Of a stretch of 64,000 nt of DNA, positions 23,331-32,962 are shown piece by piece. Made by a program: the position numbers and the translations under genes. The first letter of the stretch is position 1. Each line of letters starts with the position of its first letter. Origin of the DNA: JAWKOK01 sp963765875 (GTDB taxonomy: Bacteria > Chloroflexota > Anaerolineae > Caldilineales > Caldilineaceae); NCBI GenBank assembly GCA_963765875.1, contig CAVXYK010000022.1, positions 22,368-86,367 of the forward strand, in the 5' to 3' direction. The notes under the pieces are model-generated. The model was given only the letters and a program-made list of their open reading frames with translations, did not search any database and was not told where the DNA came from.

Positions 23331-23424
23331 CACCACGGAGACACAGAGGGAGCACAGATTTCACGGAGAAAAACTCAAGAAAAATCTCTGTGATCTCCGT
23401 GCTCCCTCCGTGTCTCCGTGGTGA
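23331..23424. repeat. large inverted repeat 'CACCACGGAGACAC...'
   Basis: CACCACGGAGACACAGAGGG (23331) pairs with CCCTCCGTGTCTCCGTGGTG (23404-23423), and the inner arms AGCACAGATTTCACGGAGA and TCTGTGATCTCCGTGCT continue the pairing. It may end transcripts from the ADH side and is probably a dispersed element. Confidence 0.65.
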
Positions 23425-23580
23425 GATGTTTTTACCAGAACGGCATTGCCCCGGGTCCACCAGGCGTGGTGCAGGATCAAACGATCCGGCTGCTTTCACT
23501 GCAAGGGCGGCGTATCGGCCTGGTAAAGATGGCCGTTCCACGCAACAGCACTGACAGAAGAGAACGCTCCTCAAACAAGA

Positions 23581-24600
23581 TCACCAATCGCTCCCATTAG
23601 GCAAGAACATGGCTTTCAGATCTTTCTTTGAGCGTAGGTTGGCAAAGACCGTTTCCCACTCGGCCAGTTCATAGTGTCCGGTGATGACCGGGTCAAACTG
23701 AAAGAGGCCGCGCTCCAGCAGATCGACTGCGTGCTCCCAAGTCTCGCGCCCATTCCAGCTCCAACTGCCGCGGATGTCGAGTTGGCCCAGACTGACCTGA
23801 TCCAGGTTGATGTTGACGCTCTGACCCCATAGGCTGATGAAGACGATGACGCCCTTGCCTCCTGGACCTTCGTAGGCCTTGCGCGCACAGTCGATGGCGT
23901 GTTGAACGCCCAGTCCGCTGGCCGAGCATTCGAGCACAAACTCGGCCCCCTTGCCATTGGTGATCTCCATGACCGCTTCGCCCGGACCGTCTTCCGAATA
24001 GACAATGTGATCGGCGCCCACCTGTCGACCGATCTCCAGGCGCATCTCGTCGCTCTTGAGCCCGACGAGGATGACCCGCCGCGCCCCGCAGATCTTGGCA
24101 TACTGAACGACCATGATCCCCATAGGCCCAGGCCCAACGATCACCACATCGTCACCGACCTTGACCTGGCCCCGCTCCTGGATCAGGTGATGCGTGGCCA
24201 CGATTAGCTCGGTCATGCCGGCGTGGATCAGGGGCACATTGTCGGAAATGCGGTAGATCACATGCTCCGGCACGCGGATGTAAGGAGCAAAGGCACCGTC
24301 GATGGTCACGCCCAGCCAGTCGCCGTCGCCGCACTCGATGTCGGCCACAAAATGGTCACCTTCCTGCACACGCGTGACGTTCTTCCCGACTTGATGGGCA
24401 ATGCCGGAGAACTCATGGCCCTGGGTCATGGGTGAGCGGTAGAAATGGCGGTCTTCCTGGATGAGCAGATCGCTGCCGCAAATGCCGGCGGCCGCGACTT
24501 TCATCAATACATCATTGGGGCCGATTTCCGGAACTGGCACCTCGCATAGCTCGACGTGGCCGGGGCCATCGGCTGTTTTTCGGACCGCTTGCATATTCAT
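23581..24600 (-). CDS. zinc-type alcohol/polyol dehydrogenase (MDR family)
   Basis: It encodes 339 residues from the ATG at 24600 (GGAG upstream); the longer frame to 24903 has no site. The catalytic zinc cysteine is in AAAGICGSDLL, with the histidine in MTQGHEFSGIAHQVG; the Rossmann turn is VIVGPGPMGIMVVQYAKICG. The usual four-cysteine structural zinc lobe is replaced by VADIECGDGDWLGVTIDGAF. It probably oxidises a sugar alcohol or sugar acid with NAD(P)+, feeding the uxuA/MR-MLE route. Function by homology only. Confidence 0.87.
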   Translation of the reverse strand: MNMQAVRKTADGPGHVELCEVPVPEIGPNDVLMKVAAAGICGSDLLIQEDRHFYRSPMTQGHEFSGIAHQVGKNVTRVQEGDHFVADIECGDGDWLGVTIDGAFAPYIRVPEHVIYRISDNVPLIHAGMTELIVATHHLIQERGQVKVGDDVVIVGPGPMGIMVVQYAKICGARRVILVGLKSDEMRLEIGRQVGADHIVYSEDGPGEAVMEITNGKGAEFVLECSASGLGVQHAIDCARKAYEGPGGKGVIVFISLWGQSVNINLDQVSLGQLDIRGSWSWNGRETWEHAVDLLERGLFQFDPVITGHYELAEWETVFANLRSKKDLKAMFLPNGSDW

Positions 24601-24877
24601 CTGACGATTCTCCGTTTTGGCGGAAGGATTCTTGATAGCTCCGTATGCGTGTAAAAATTGCCCTTTGACACGCCAGCCACGCACACGGTACAACAACCAT
24701 GGTTCAGTATCGATCTGCCAGCCAATCCTGTCAATGTCGGGTTCATTGCAACCACTTTTGCGCCCATTCTGAGATACTATCCTTGACAAAGAAACATACA
24801 GATTGCACAAGAAGAGCGATAGGCATGTGTCGCCGAATGACCAAAGACATTGGTCTGCAAGATCGATACAATGGACT

Positions 24878-25622
24878 ATGCCCACGGACCAGCGACCAAT
24901 CACGCTCTTGAGACTGCTTCATCTTGCCGACAGCGCACTGCCCATAGGCTCGGCTGCCCATTCCTACGGGTTCGAGACCTTGGTCTATGACGCGGATCTC
25001 ACAGTAGAACAGTTAGACGATTTTTTCAAACGCTATTTGACGGAGGCGGCTACCGTAGAAGCGAGCTATTGCCGTCAAGCCTACGCAATAGGGGAGTCGC
25101 TATTGGACTCAAGAAGCACTGCTATCAATATGGACTGGGGGACATGGTTGGCGCTCAATCGACGCCTCTCTGCACGCAAGATGGCCAGGGAAAGTCGTGA
25201 TGCCAGCGCCACGCTCGGACGGCGTCTGATGCGCCTCATCCTGTCATTCGGAGACTGATGATCTGCTGCATCAGGCACTGGATTCGGCGAAGGGCACTGA
25301 CCTTCACCATGCGACCGTATTTGGTCTTCTTGGCGGCCACTGGCAACTTGGCGAAGACGATACCGTGACCGCTCTCCTGCAGCAGATGTTGACAGGCCTT
25401 GTCTCAGCGTGCCAGCGGCTGATGCCATTGGGGCAGAACCGTGCTCAATCGATTATCTGGTCTCTTCAACCTGTGTTGTCCTCCGTCATGCAACGCAGTG
25501 CATTTGATCCGGAGAGTGGTGATGTCGTCGCGACTGACTTCGAATTTGCTTCGTTCACGACATTGATCGACGTGGGCAGCATGCGCCACCCGACACTGCC
25601 CACCCGGCTCTTCATCAGTTGA
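24878..25622 (+). CDS. ureF: urease accessory protein UreF (single frameshift as sequenced)
   Basis: The N-terminal half from the ATG at 24878 reads LLRLLHLADSALPIGSAAHS and YGFETLVYDADLTVEQL, a clear UreF signature. The frame closes at 25258, but shifting near 25248 continues directly as SETDDLLHQALDSAKGTDLH and GLLGGHWQLGEDDTV to the stop at 25622. Repaired length ~248 residues is normal. UreF works with UreD and UreG to load nickel into urease. A single indel in otherwise perfect sequence suggests a read error. It is the first gene of the urease operon. Confidence 0.88.
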
Positions 25623-25629
25623 AATCGAA

Positions 25630-26586
25630 ATGCGCGTGATTCCCAATTCTGCTGACATCAAACCGATCGGGAAGCCGGCCCTGGATATCGTAGCCGATGC
25701 GTCCTCTCACACGGGCATGGGATCGACACAGGAGTTGGTAGGGTTCCTGAATCTGCGATTCCGCACTACTGAACGGGCTGGCGGATCGCATACTGTTGTC
25801 GACACTCTCGGTCAGAATCCGCCGCTGCGAATGGTCCGCGCGTTTTCTCAATCGGATACCAGCGCGTTGGTTCATTTGCACAACATCTCCGGCGGTGTCC
25901 TTGGCGGCGACCAACTGGCGGTGACAGCCCATGTTGGACCTGGAGCACGCGCGCAGGTCACGACGACCGGAGCGACGCGCGTCTACCGCCACCGCATCGG
26001 CCGCCGCGACGCGCAACAGCTCACGCAATTCTCTGTCGCTGCCGGCGGGTTGCTGGAATATTTGCCGGATCCGCTTATCCCTTACGCCGGATCCCGCTAT
26101 CGCCAGAGGACGAGTTTTGATCTGGAAGAAGATGCCGGCCTCTTTGCGTGGGATATGGTCACGCCCGGCCGCGAAGCCAGCGGTGAAATTTTCGACTATG
26201 AGCATCTGGAGATTGAAAGCCGTGTCACCGTCCAGGGCGAACCGATAGCCTTCGAGAAAATGCGCCTGGCGCCATCGGAACACCCCCCTACTTCGCCGCT
26301 GGAGATGGGACGTTTCCGTAGCTTTGCCACATTGCTGATTTGTCGGGCCGGTCACCCTTCGACAGGTTGGCGCCTGCTCGAAAAGCAATTGACCGCACTG
26401 GCCGACGAATATACCGTTCAGAACGAGACTATCTGGGGGGTCAGCACATTGGTTGCAGATGGGCTGATCGTACGCGGACTGGCTCGTGAAGGCCGCAAAT
26501 TGACCACAGCGTTGCCTCACTTCTGGCGTTACGCCAAACGAGGGATCTACGAGCTTGAGGCAATTTTGCCGCGCAAGATCTATTGA
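25630..26586 (+). CDS. ureD: urease accessory protein UreD
   Basis: It encodes 318 residues. Typical UreD/UreH stretches are LVHLHNISGGVLGGDQLAVT, GARAQVTTTGATRVYRHRIG, AAGGLLEYLPDPLIPYAGSR, LFAWDMVTPGREASGE and FEKMRLAP. UreD binds apo-urease and forms the platform on which UreF and UreG deliver nickel. It follows ureF by 7 bp and precedes ureA by 24 bp. An antisense frame over the same DNA is a shadow. The gene is intact and of normal length. Confidence 0.94.
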   Translation: MRVIPNSADIKPIGKPALDIVADASSHTGMGSTQELVGFLNLRFRTTERAGGSHTVVDTLGQNPPLRMVRAFSQSDTSALVHLHNISGGVLGGDQLAVTAHVGPGARAQVTTTGATRVYRHRIGRRDAQQLTQFSVAAGGLLEYLPDPLIPYAGSRYRQRTSFDLEEDAGLFAWDMVTPGREASGEIFDYEHLEIESRVTVQGEPIAFEKMRLAPSEHPPTSPLEMGRFRSFATLLICRAGHPSTGWRLLEKQLTALADEYTVQNETIWGVSTLVADGLIVRGLAREGRKLTTALPHFWRYAKRGIYELEAILPRKIY

Positions 26587-26610
26587 CAATGTTCCAGGAG
26601 ATAACTACCG

Positions 26611-26913
26611 ATGCACCTAACCGATCGTGAGCAAGAAAAGCTATTGATAAGTGTCGCCGCCGACCTTGCCCGAAAACGGAAAGCCCGTGGCCTCAAGCTC
26701 AACTACCCCGAGGCAATGGCCGTCATCACGGCAGAGATTCTCGAAGCGGCACGCGACGGAAAGAGTGTGGCCGAGATCATGACCTTTGGCGAAACGATCC
26801 TAAGCCGGGACGATGTGATGGACGGTATCGAGTCGATGATCCCCGAGGTCCAGGTCGAAGCTACATTTCCCGACGGGACAAAGCTGGTCACAGTCCACGA
26901 TCCCATTCGCTGA
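26611..26913 (+). CDS. ureA: urease gamma subunit
   Basis: It encodes 100 residues: MHLTDREQEKLLISVAADLA, RKARGLKLNYPEAMAVITAE, VAEIMTFGETILSRDDVMDG and MIPEVQVEATFPDGTKLVTV. This matches the gamma subunit end to end at its standard length. It forms the urease trimer of (alpha-beta-gamma) units in the cytoplasm. AGGAG precedes the start. Confidence 0.97.
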   Translation: MHLTDREQEKLLISVAADLARKRKARGLKLNYPEAMAVITAEILEAARDGKSVAEIMTFGETILSRDDVMDGIESMIPEVQVEATFPDGTKLVTVHDPIR

Positions 26914-26954
26914 ACCTCAACAATAATCCACGACGCATATAGAAAGGAAATGCC

Positions 26955-27335
26955 ATGAAACCGGGGGAAATACTCGTCGCTGAGGGTCCACCGATTGACG
27001 CGAACGCGGGGCGTTCGATGGTGACATTGCTGATACAAAATACAGGGGATCGCCCAATCCAGGTTGGTAGTCACTTTCATTTCTTTGAAGCCAACCGGGC
27101 GTTGCACTTTGACCGAGCGTCGGCCTACGGCATGCGACTAAACGTTGCCGCGGGCACCGCCATCCGTTTTGAGCCGGGTGAGGAGAAGGAGATTACGGTC
27201 GTCTCGCTGGGCGGAACCCGCGAGGTCTACGGAAACAACGGACTGGTGATGGGCGTTTTGGATGAACCTGTGAACAAGGCGAAGGCGCTGGCGGCCATAG
27301 CCGACCAGGGGTTTTTGAATCAGGAAACGGAGTAA
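26955..27335 (+). CDS. ureB: urease beta subunit
   Basis: It encodes 126 residues. PGEILVAEGPPIDANAGRSM, GDRPIQVGSHFHFFEANRAL and RLNVAAGTAIRFEPGEEKEI are diagnostic of the beta subunit. The start has AGAAAGGAAATGCC upstream. The C-terminal tail beyond LVMGVLDEP is slightly longer than in many orthologues (AKALAAIADQGFLNQETE). It packs against the alpha subunit. Confidence 0.96.
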   Translation: MKPGEILVAEGPPIDANAGRSMVTLLIQNTGDRPIQVGSHFHFFEANRALHFDRASAYGMRLNVAAGTAIRFEPGEEKEITVVSLGGTREVYGNNGLVMGVLDEPVNKAKALAAIADQGFLNQETE

Positions 27336-27342
27336 AGAGTCT

Positions 27343-29068
27343 ATGACGCTTCCAATCGACCGCGCAACCTATGCCAGTCTATATGGGCCGACCGTCGGAG
27401 ACCGTGTACGCCTGGCCGACAGCGAACTACTCATCGAAATTGAAGCAGACTACACAACCTACGGCGACGAGATCTCGTTCGGCGGAGGCAAAGTCATCCG
27501 TGACGGCATGGGGCAAAGCAGCACAGCCCTGCGTGAGACCGAGCAGGGCGCCCTCGACTTGGTCATCACCAACGCAGTCATCCTTGACCATTGGGGCATC
27601 GTCAAGGCCGACATCGGCGTCAAGGACGGGCGCATTGTCAAAGTCGGCAAGGCGGGCAACCCGGCGACCATGGATGGGGTCGACCTGGCGTTAGTGGTCG
27701 GTCCGGCAACGGAGGTCGTCGCCGGTGAGCATCTCATCGTCACTGCGGGCGGCGTTGATGCCCACATTCATTTCATTGCTCCGCAGCAGATCACCGAGGC
27801 CATCAGCAGCGGAATCACCACCATGCTGGGCGGTGGAACCGGCCCGGCAACCGGAACCAATGCAACGACGTGCACACCAGGTTCGTGGAATATTGCCCGC
27901 ATGTTGCAGGCGGCGGAAGCATGGCCGGTCAATTTCGGCTTTCTGGGCAAAGGCAATGCATCATCGCAGGATCCACTGGTCGAACAGCTTATCGCAGGGG
28001 CCTGCGGGCTCAAACTGCACGAGGATCTGGGGCACTACACCTGCAGCCATCGATACCTGTCTTCGTGTGGCAGACCTATATGATGTCCAGGTCGCCATTC
28101 ACACAGACACGTTAAATGAAGCCGGTTTTGTCGAGGACACCATTGCCGCTATCGCCGGACGGACAATCCACACCTACCACACCGAAGGGGCCGGCGGTGG
28201 CCATGCGCCGGATATCATGCGCATTGCCGGATATCCATATATATTGCCGTCATCGACCAACCCGACTCGCCCCTACACGGTCAACACGATTGCAGAACAT
28301 CTTGATATGTTGATGGTCTGCCACCACCTGAATCCTCAGGTACCCGAAGATGTCGCCTTTGCCGAAAGCCGCATCCGTGCAGAGACAATTGCCGCCGAAG
28401 ATATTCTGCACGACATGGGCGTGCTGAGCATGATCGCCAGCGACTCGCAGGCCATGGGACGTGTGGGCGAGGTCATCATGCGCACGTGGCAGACCGCGCA
28501 CAAGATGAAGGTTCAGCGTGGCGCCCTCTCCGGCGACTCGGCGCAGAACGACAATCAGCGCGCCAAACGATATGTGGCCAAGTACACCATCAACCCTGCG
28601 CTCGCCCATGGGATTGGCCATGAGATCGGCTCAATCGAGCCCGGAAAACTGGCCGACCTAGTTCTGTGGAAGCCTTCCATGTTCGGCGCGAAACCGGAAA
28701 TGGTGATCAAAGGTGGGTTTATTGCCTGGAGTGTGATGGGCGACGCCAATGCCTCGATACCAACGCCTCAGCCTGTCCTCTATCGCCCCATGTTCGGCTC
28801 ATTCGGCAAAGCGATTGCCCCGACCAGTCTTACTTTCTGCTCGGAGGTGGCCTGCGATGCCGGCATTGGCGAGCAACTCGGTCTGGAAAAGTCAGTGGTT
28901 CCGGTACGCGATTGTCGTAGCGTCGGGAAAGCCGACATGATCCACAACGATGCCATGCCCACGATAGAAATCGACCCCGAGACCTACGAAGTGCGGGCCG
29001 ACGGTGAGCTACTCACCTGTGAACCAGCTGAAGTGCTCCCAATGGCTCAACGATATTTCCTCTTCTAG
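27343..29068 (+). CDS. ureC: urease alpha subunit (single frameshift as sequenced)
   Basis: The first frame runs from the ATG at 27343 with VGDRVRLADSELLIEIEADY and VDAHIHFIAPQQ. An extra G in a GGGG run at 28028-28031 shifts the frame just after the nickel-bridging lysine segment GLKLHEDLG, and the protein continues as TTPAAIDTCLRVADLYDVQV, IHTDTLNEAGFVEDT, VCHHLNPQ and MIASDSQAMGRVGE. Repaired length is ~574 residues, close to the usual ~570. All nickel ligands and the catalytic histidines are present. It hydrolyses urea to ammonia and carbamate. The homopolymer position points to a sequencing error. Confidence 0.93.
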
Positions 29069-29158
29069 CAGGTTATCGGTGACACGATATGCCAGTTCAT
29101 TTATACGACGGTTCCCTCAAGCCAAGAGATGAGTTTAAGCACCCTTTGGAGCCACAAA

Positions 29159-30412
29159 ATGCCCGAATTTTCCGAATTTCGCCCGCTACGTTTGGGTGTT
29201 GCCGGACCGGTCGGCAGCGGCAAGACTACGTTGGTTGAATGCCTGAGTCGATCCCTCTCTCAAACCTACGAGGTCGCGGTCGTAACTAATGACATCTACA
29301 CCCAGGAAGATGCTGAATTCCTACGTCGGCGCGGCGTGCTGCCGGAAGACCGGGTGCGTGGCGTGGAGACAGGCGGATGCCCGCATTCGGCGATTCGCGA
29401 TGATGCCTCAATGAATCTTGAAGCGGTGACCGCGCTGGAGGAGCAATTTCCCCAGCTTGACCTGATTCTGCTGGAAAGCGGCGGCAACAATCTAGCCGCT
29501 GCGTTCAGTCCCGAGTTGGTCGATGTTTGGATCTATGTGATTGACGTCTCAGCAGGTGACAAAATTCCCCGCAAGGGCGGACCCGGTGTCACCCGCTCCG
29601 ACCTGCTTGTCATCAACAAAATCGACCTGGCGCCCATGGTCGGTGCCTCCCTGGAAGTGATGGCACGTGACGCCAGCAAGGCACGTGGTGACCGTCCCTT
29701 CATCTTCTGCAATCTGCGTGACGACCTGGGCCTGGCCGATGTCATCGCCTGGATCGAACCGCAGCTTCAACCGGATGCAGTTCGCCAGCCCCGCCAATGG
29801 GATGGACGTCTCGAGTTCACGGGCCCTGTCGAGTATCTCTCTCATGGCCATCTGCACAGCACTCAATTTGAACGACGTCTGGCCCAGTTACTACCGGATC
29901 GCTACCGAGATCAGCCGGCGTCGGCCAAACCAATGCCCGGAGCCGCCGAGATCCAATTGGCCGAGGATGGCAGCGTAGCTTGGGATCACATGTGGGGCAA
30001 CTTCTGCGACCTTGCACTGGCCGGCGGGCCGGCACACCGTGACACCCTGCTGGAACCGGTGACCCCAGAGGACGTGGCGGCCAACCCGGCGGGCTATGCC
30101 AGAGTTGTCGACGAACTGAAGCGAGGCATTGAGCTGATCACGCGGTTAGAAGTCAAACGCGATGTCGAATTGGGCTGGATCGGTCTGGTCTGTGAAAACG
30201 AAGAGATGGCGCTGTGGATGCTGCGAGCCATCATTGTGGAGAACATTTGCGTGCGTCGGTCCGGCGCCGTGCTCTTCCTGCCCGCCGGACCCGACTTCCG
30301 CCTGCATCATGAGATCAAAAGCGTAATCACGGTCGTGGCCAAGACGCATCACTATTGGACGGAGCATGTCAGCGCAATGGCCCAGCGCGAGATGGTCACC
30401 GCCAGTCCCTGA
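29159..30412 (+). CDS. ureG: UreG GTPase with an unrecognised C-terminal extension
   Basis: It encodes 417 residues from the ATG at 29159, preferred because GGAG lies 6 bases upstream; an in-frame ATG at 29129 has weaker context. Residues 1-210 are a complete UreG: P-loop GVAGPVGSGKTTL, VVTNDIYTQEDAEFL, the metal-binding Cys-Pro-His of ETGGCPHSAIRDD, LLESGGNNL and VINKIDL. Normal UreG is ~205 residues. Residues ~215-417 form a second domain (GPVEYLSHGHLHS, WDHMWGNFCDLALAGGP, GWIGLVCENEEMALWMLRA and RLHHEIKSVITVVAKTHHYW). UreG hydrolyses GTP during nickel insertion; no ureE is visible in this operon. Confidence 0.92.
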   Translation: MPEFSEFRPLRLGVAGPVGSGKTTLVECLSRSLSQTYEVAVVTNDIYTQEDAEFLRRRGVLPEDRVRGVETGGCPHSAIRDDASMNLEAVTALEEQFPQLDLILLESGGNNLAAAFSPELVDVWIYVIDVSAGDKIPRKGGPGVTRSDLLVINKIDLAPMVGASLEVMARDASKARGDRPFIFCNLRDDLGLADVIAWIEPQLQPDAVRQPRQWDGRLEFTGPVEYLSHGHLHSTQFERRLAQLLPDRYRDQPASAKPMPGAAEIQLAEDGSVAWDHMWGNFCDLALAGGPAHRDTLLEPVTPEDVAANPAGYARVVDELKRGIELITRLEVKRDVELGWIGLVCENEEMALWMLRAIIVENICVRRSGAVLFLPAGPDFRLHHEIKSVITVVAKTHHYWTEHVSAMAQREMVTASP

Positions 30413-30417
30413 TGGTC

Positions 30418-30464
30418 AAAATCCGCCAAAGCTACATACGATTGTGGCGCTTTGGCGGATTTTT
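30418..30464 (+). terminator. rho-independent terminator of the urease operon
   Basis: AAATCCGCCAAAGC pairs with GCTTTGGCGGATTT and runs into TTTT, 6 bases after the ureG stop. Confidence 0.85.
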
Positions 30465-30912
30465 AGCAGATTTTGACTCTCGAAGCAGGATTCAGCTATC
30501 GTTACCAGCTTTCCCAGTCGCTCAATGCCGCCCGGGCAACAACCACTTTCTCACAGAGATGGGCAAGATTGTCGTTGTCCCCTTTTTGAAGGCATTGACT
30601 AGGTCACCCTCCAGTTCAGCAACCTCTAGACGTAGATAGAAGTCCAACATCTCCTTGAGATGAACCAGCACATCTTGCCCTTCAGGGTGGAATGGTTGTT
30701 GGTGGCGTTGGCGTCGGGAAACTCAAGACCCCGCCGAAGCCAGGCAACCGGTATTTTCAGCACTTCAGCGCGGAACGCAGACTGAATGATCTTGGCTTCA
30801 TCCGCCTGGACATTTGCTTGTCGCATTCAGTTTCGATCTGGTGGCCGAGGCTGTCAACGTCCGCTTCGAGATCCAATTTGTCTACGATTGGTAAGTGGAT
30901 CAGCGAACGCGT
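30465..30912. other. gene-poor spacer with a possible decayed gene
   Basis: No intact gene is recognised. On the minus strand, short readable pieces (DEAKIIQSAFRAEVLKIPVA, then in another frame EMLDFYLRLEVAELEGDLVN) look like the remains of a small helical protein, but no family could be named. Confidence 0.35.
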
Positions 30913-30944
30913 AGACGTCTGACTTCTGCAGAAGTCAGACGTCT
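30913..30944. terminator. 32-bp perfect palindrome, likely bidirectional terminator
   Basis: AGACGTCTGACTTCTG followed by its exact complement CAGAAGTCAGACGTCT. It lies 21 bp from the stop of the convergent hydrolase gene. A related CAGACGTCTG stretch occurs near 53325. Confidence 0.65.
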
Positions 30945-30965
30945 TTCCCTCGGGACACGAACCAC

Positions 30966-31682
30966 TCAGCCGATCTCTGGCTGAGCGACGATTCGATTCA
31001 ACAGTTCTGCCAGTTCGTATGGATGGCTTTCCATCGGGACATGGCCGGTGTGCAATTCATAGTAGTGCCATCCGTCATCTGTTTGCGCCGATTGGGCAGC
31101 ATATACGATGGGCTCGCCCAACAGAAGCAGATCCTTCTCCTCCGTGCAGAAGATAAACGTTCGGGGCAGAGACAATGCGGAGGGGTTGTTTGACTTAACG
31201 GGCTGCAGTCCGGTTTTGAGCGGCTGATACGTGTACCTCGGATCGGGATCCTCATCAGGATTTGGAATATGTGGCACTTTCCAGCCATCGCCGTCCCCTT
31301 CAGCCAGTGCTATGAGCTGCGTTGTGAGCGCTGTACCCAAGAGATCGACAAGTGACTCTCCATCTTTGGGAACATAGGCATCGAGATAGACAAGACGGGA
31401 GAGACGCTCAGGAATTAGGTCGGCCACGCCGGTGATGACCATGCCGCTATAGCTGTAGCCCACCAGAGTCACATCGGTCAACTCCTCAAATTGAATCACA
31501 TTGACCACATCGGTGATAAACGTATCCAAGTCAACATCCGGATGCGCCAGATGCACACGTTCGCCGAGCCCAGTGAAAGTCGGTGTGTACACTGTGTGTC
31601 CATTGGCGCGAAGCAGATCAGCCACCTGCTGCCATTGCCAACCGCCGGCAAACCCACCATGACAGAGTAAAAATGTAGCCAT
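30966..31682 (-). CDS. alpha/beta hydrolase (esterase-like)
   Basis: It encodes 238 residues. MATFLLCHGGFAGGWQWQQV is the oxyanion strand-loop, VTLVGYSYSGMVITG holds the nucleophile serine, and ELHTGHVPMESHP near the C-terminus supplies the histidine. The size and motifs resemble the salicylate-esterase/hydroxynitrile-lyase-like group, as does the hydrolase in the integron array, but the two proteins are clearly different. GGAG lies upstream of the start. Probably a cytoplasmic esterase for small substrates. Confidence 0.87.
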   Translation of the reverse strand: MATFLLCHGGFAGGWQWQQVADLLRANGHTVYTPTFTGLGERVHLAHPDVDLDTFITDVVNVIQFEELTDVTLVGYSYSGMVITGVADLIPERLSRLVYLDAYVPKDGESLVDLLGTALTTQLIALAEGDGDGWKVPHIPNPDEDPDPRYTYQPLKTGLQPVKSNNPSALSLPRTFIFCTEEKDLLLLGEPIVYAAQSAQTDDGWHYYELHTGHVPMESHPYELAELLNRIVAQPEIG

Positions 31683-31888
31683 CGAGCACTCCTCCTTGCA
31701 AGGCTATTTGGCCTCATCTGAATCCAAGCGCAGTAGTTTAACCGCGCCTATACGGCAAAAGGGATCTTGTGTCTGCTCGGCAAGCATCAATCAGATCCAC
31801 AACAAAGATCGGAAAATCCAAGGGCATGGATTTCACCATACAAGTGGCTACAAAATGTCCACACGAAACGTCCCTATCGCACTTCCCG

Positions 31889-32776
31889 TTAATCCGACAG
31901 GCTCCTGGCCAGGGCAATCGAATCGTCGTCTGCGATGCCGTAAGACTCGGCGGCGTAGCGCGCGAACATCCAGAGACGAACGCGCTCGGCGTCGATCTCA
32001 AGCAGATCGGCAAAACGGCGAATCGTTGCGTGTGGATCGGCATGCATCCGCGCCGGGCAATTCAGCAGGTGTTGGGTGGCATCATAGGCGGGATCGCCGA
32101 CAAAGGGCTTGGGGTCGATGACAAGCCAAGGCTCTCGCCGGGCACGCAGGACGTTGCCGGCATGGAGATCGGTGGCCAGCAATACGTTGGCCGGGGCAGT
32201 ACGCGGCAGTTCATCAAAGAGATACAGGCCCTCTTGGACCAGGCCTTCATCCACCCAGTTGGCCGATTCAGCCATCGTCTCTTCGGCCCAGCTAGCGGCC
32301 ATCACCGAGAGCGGGCGAAAGGGATGCGGGGTTGGCGGCTCGCGCCAGAGACGGGGCAGCAGCCCGGCAATGACGACATCCTGTTCCGGCTCAGGCAATT
32401 GGCGCAGCTCCGTGCCGGGCTCGCAACGCTCCAACAACATGGCATTGAGCGATTCATCCGCTTCGAGCAGATAGACCGACGGGTCGCCGGCCCAGAAGCG
32501 CAGGGCGTGGATCTCGTGGATCGCTTCCATGTGGGGCATGCCCATCTTGAGCACGGCCTGCGTCCCGTCGCTGCGCACAACAGGCGCAACCCAGGCGCAG
32601 CTCCCCTCATTGTGCGCAAAGGGATCGCCCACTGTCAGCGACCATCGCTCCTGCACTTCATGGACGGCGCTGAGCAGTTGCTCCAGCCAGGCACGGCGCT
32701 CCGGCGTGGCACTGCATGTGACGGCCAAGCGTTGGGGGATGATCAATGTCACGAAACAAGCGCCTTTCTCGATCAA
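31889..32776 (-). CDS. aminoglycoside/hydroxyurea phosphotransferase-like kinase
   Basis: It encodes 295 residues. A kinase-like fold is seen with the ATP lysine in GTQAVLKMGMPHMEAIHEIH, a hinge MLLERCEPGTEL, the catalytic LLATDLHAGNVLRA (D-x-H-x3-N) and the metal aspartate in WLVIDPKPFVGDPAYD. This is the pattern of the APH(6)/streptomycin 6-kinase and hydroxyurea kinase group. It would phosphorylate an aminoglycoside or a related small molecule; resistance cannot be claimed from sequence. Start could be a few codons later. A 433-residue frame on the opposite strand is a shadow of this gene. Confidence 0.88.
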   Translation of the reverse strand: MIEKGACFVTLIIPQRLAVTCSATPERRAWLEQLLSAVHEVQERWSLTVGDPFAHNEGSCAWVAPVVRSDGTQAVLKMGMPHMEAIHEIHALRFWAGDPSVYLLEADESLNAMLLERCEPGTELRQLPEPEQDVVIAGLLPRLWREPPTPHPFRPLSVMAASWAEETMAESANWVDEGLVQEGLYLFDELPRTAPANVLLATDLHAGNVLRARREPWLVIDPKPFVGDPAYDATQHLLNCPARMHADPHATIRRFADLLEIDAERVRLWMFARYAAESYGIADDDSIALARSLSD

Positions 32777-32962
32777 ATCGCCATTAGTCGATCATCTTTG
32801 TCCGGCTCGGTTTCCGGCGCATTCGAGAGGATCTCCAACAGGCACTCACGGCTGCCTCGTTCAGCCCTCTTCTTCAAGTGCTCAGCCGTATCGATCGAGG
32901 CCAGCTTTTCTGCAACCGCCAACATAACAAACTGGTTGATCGATCAATACCTTCGCCAAGAC

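Noticed and set aside
25615..26589. 324-residue minus-strand frame
   Set aside because: Mirror of ureD; ureD is unambiguous.
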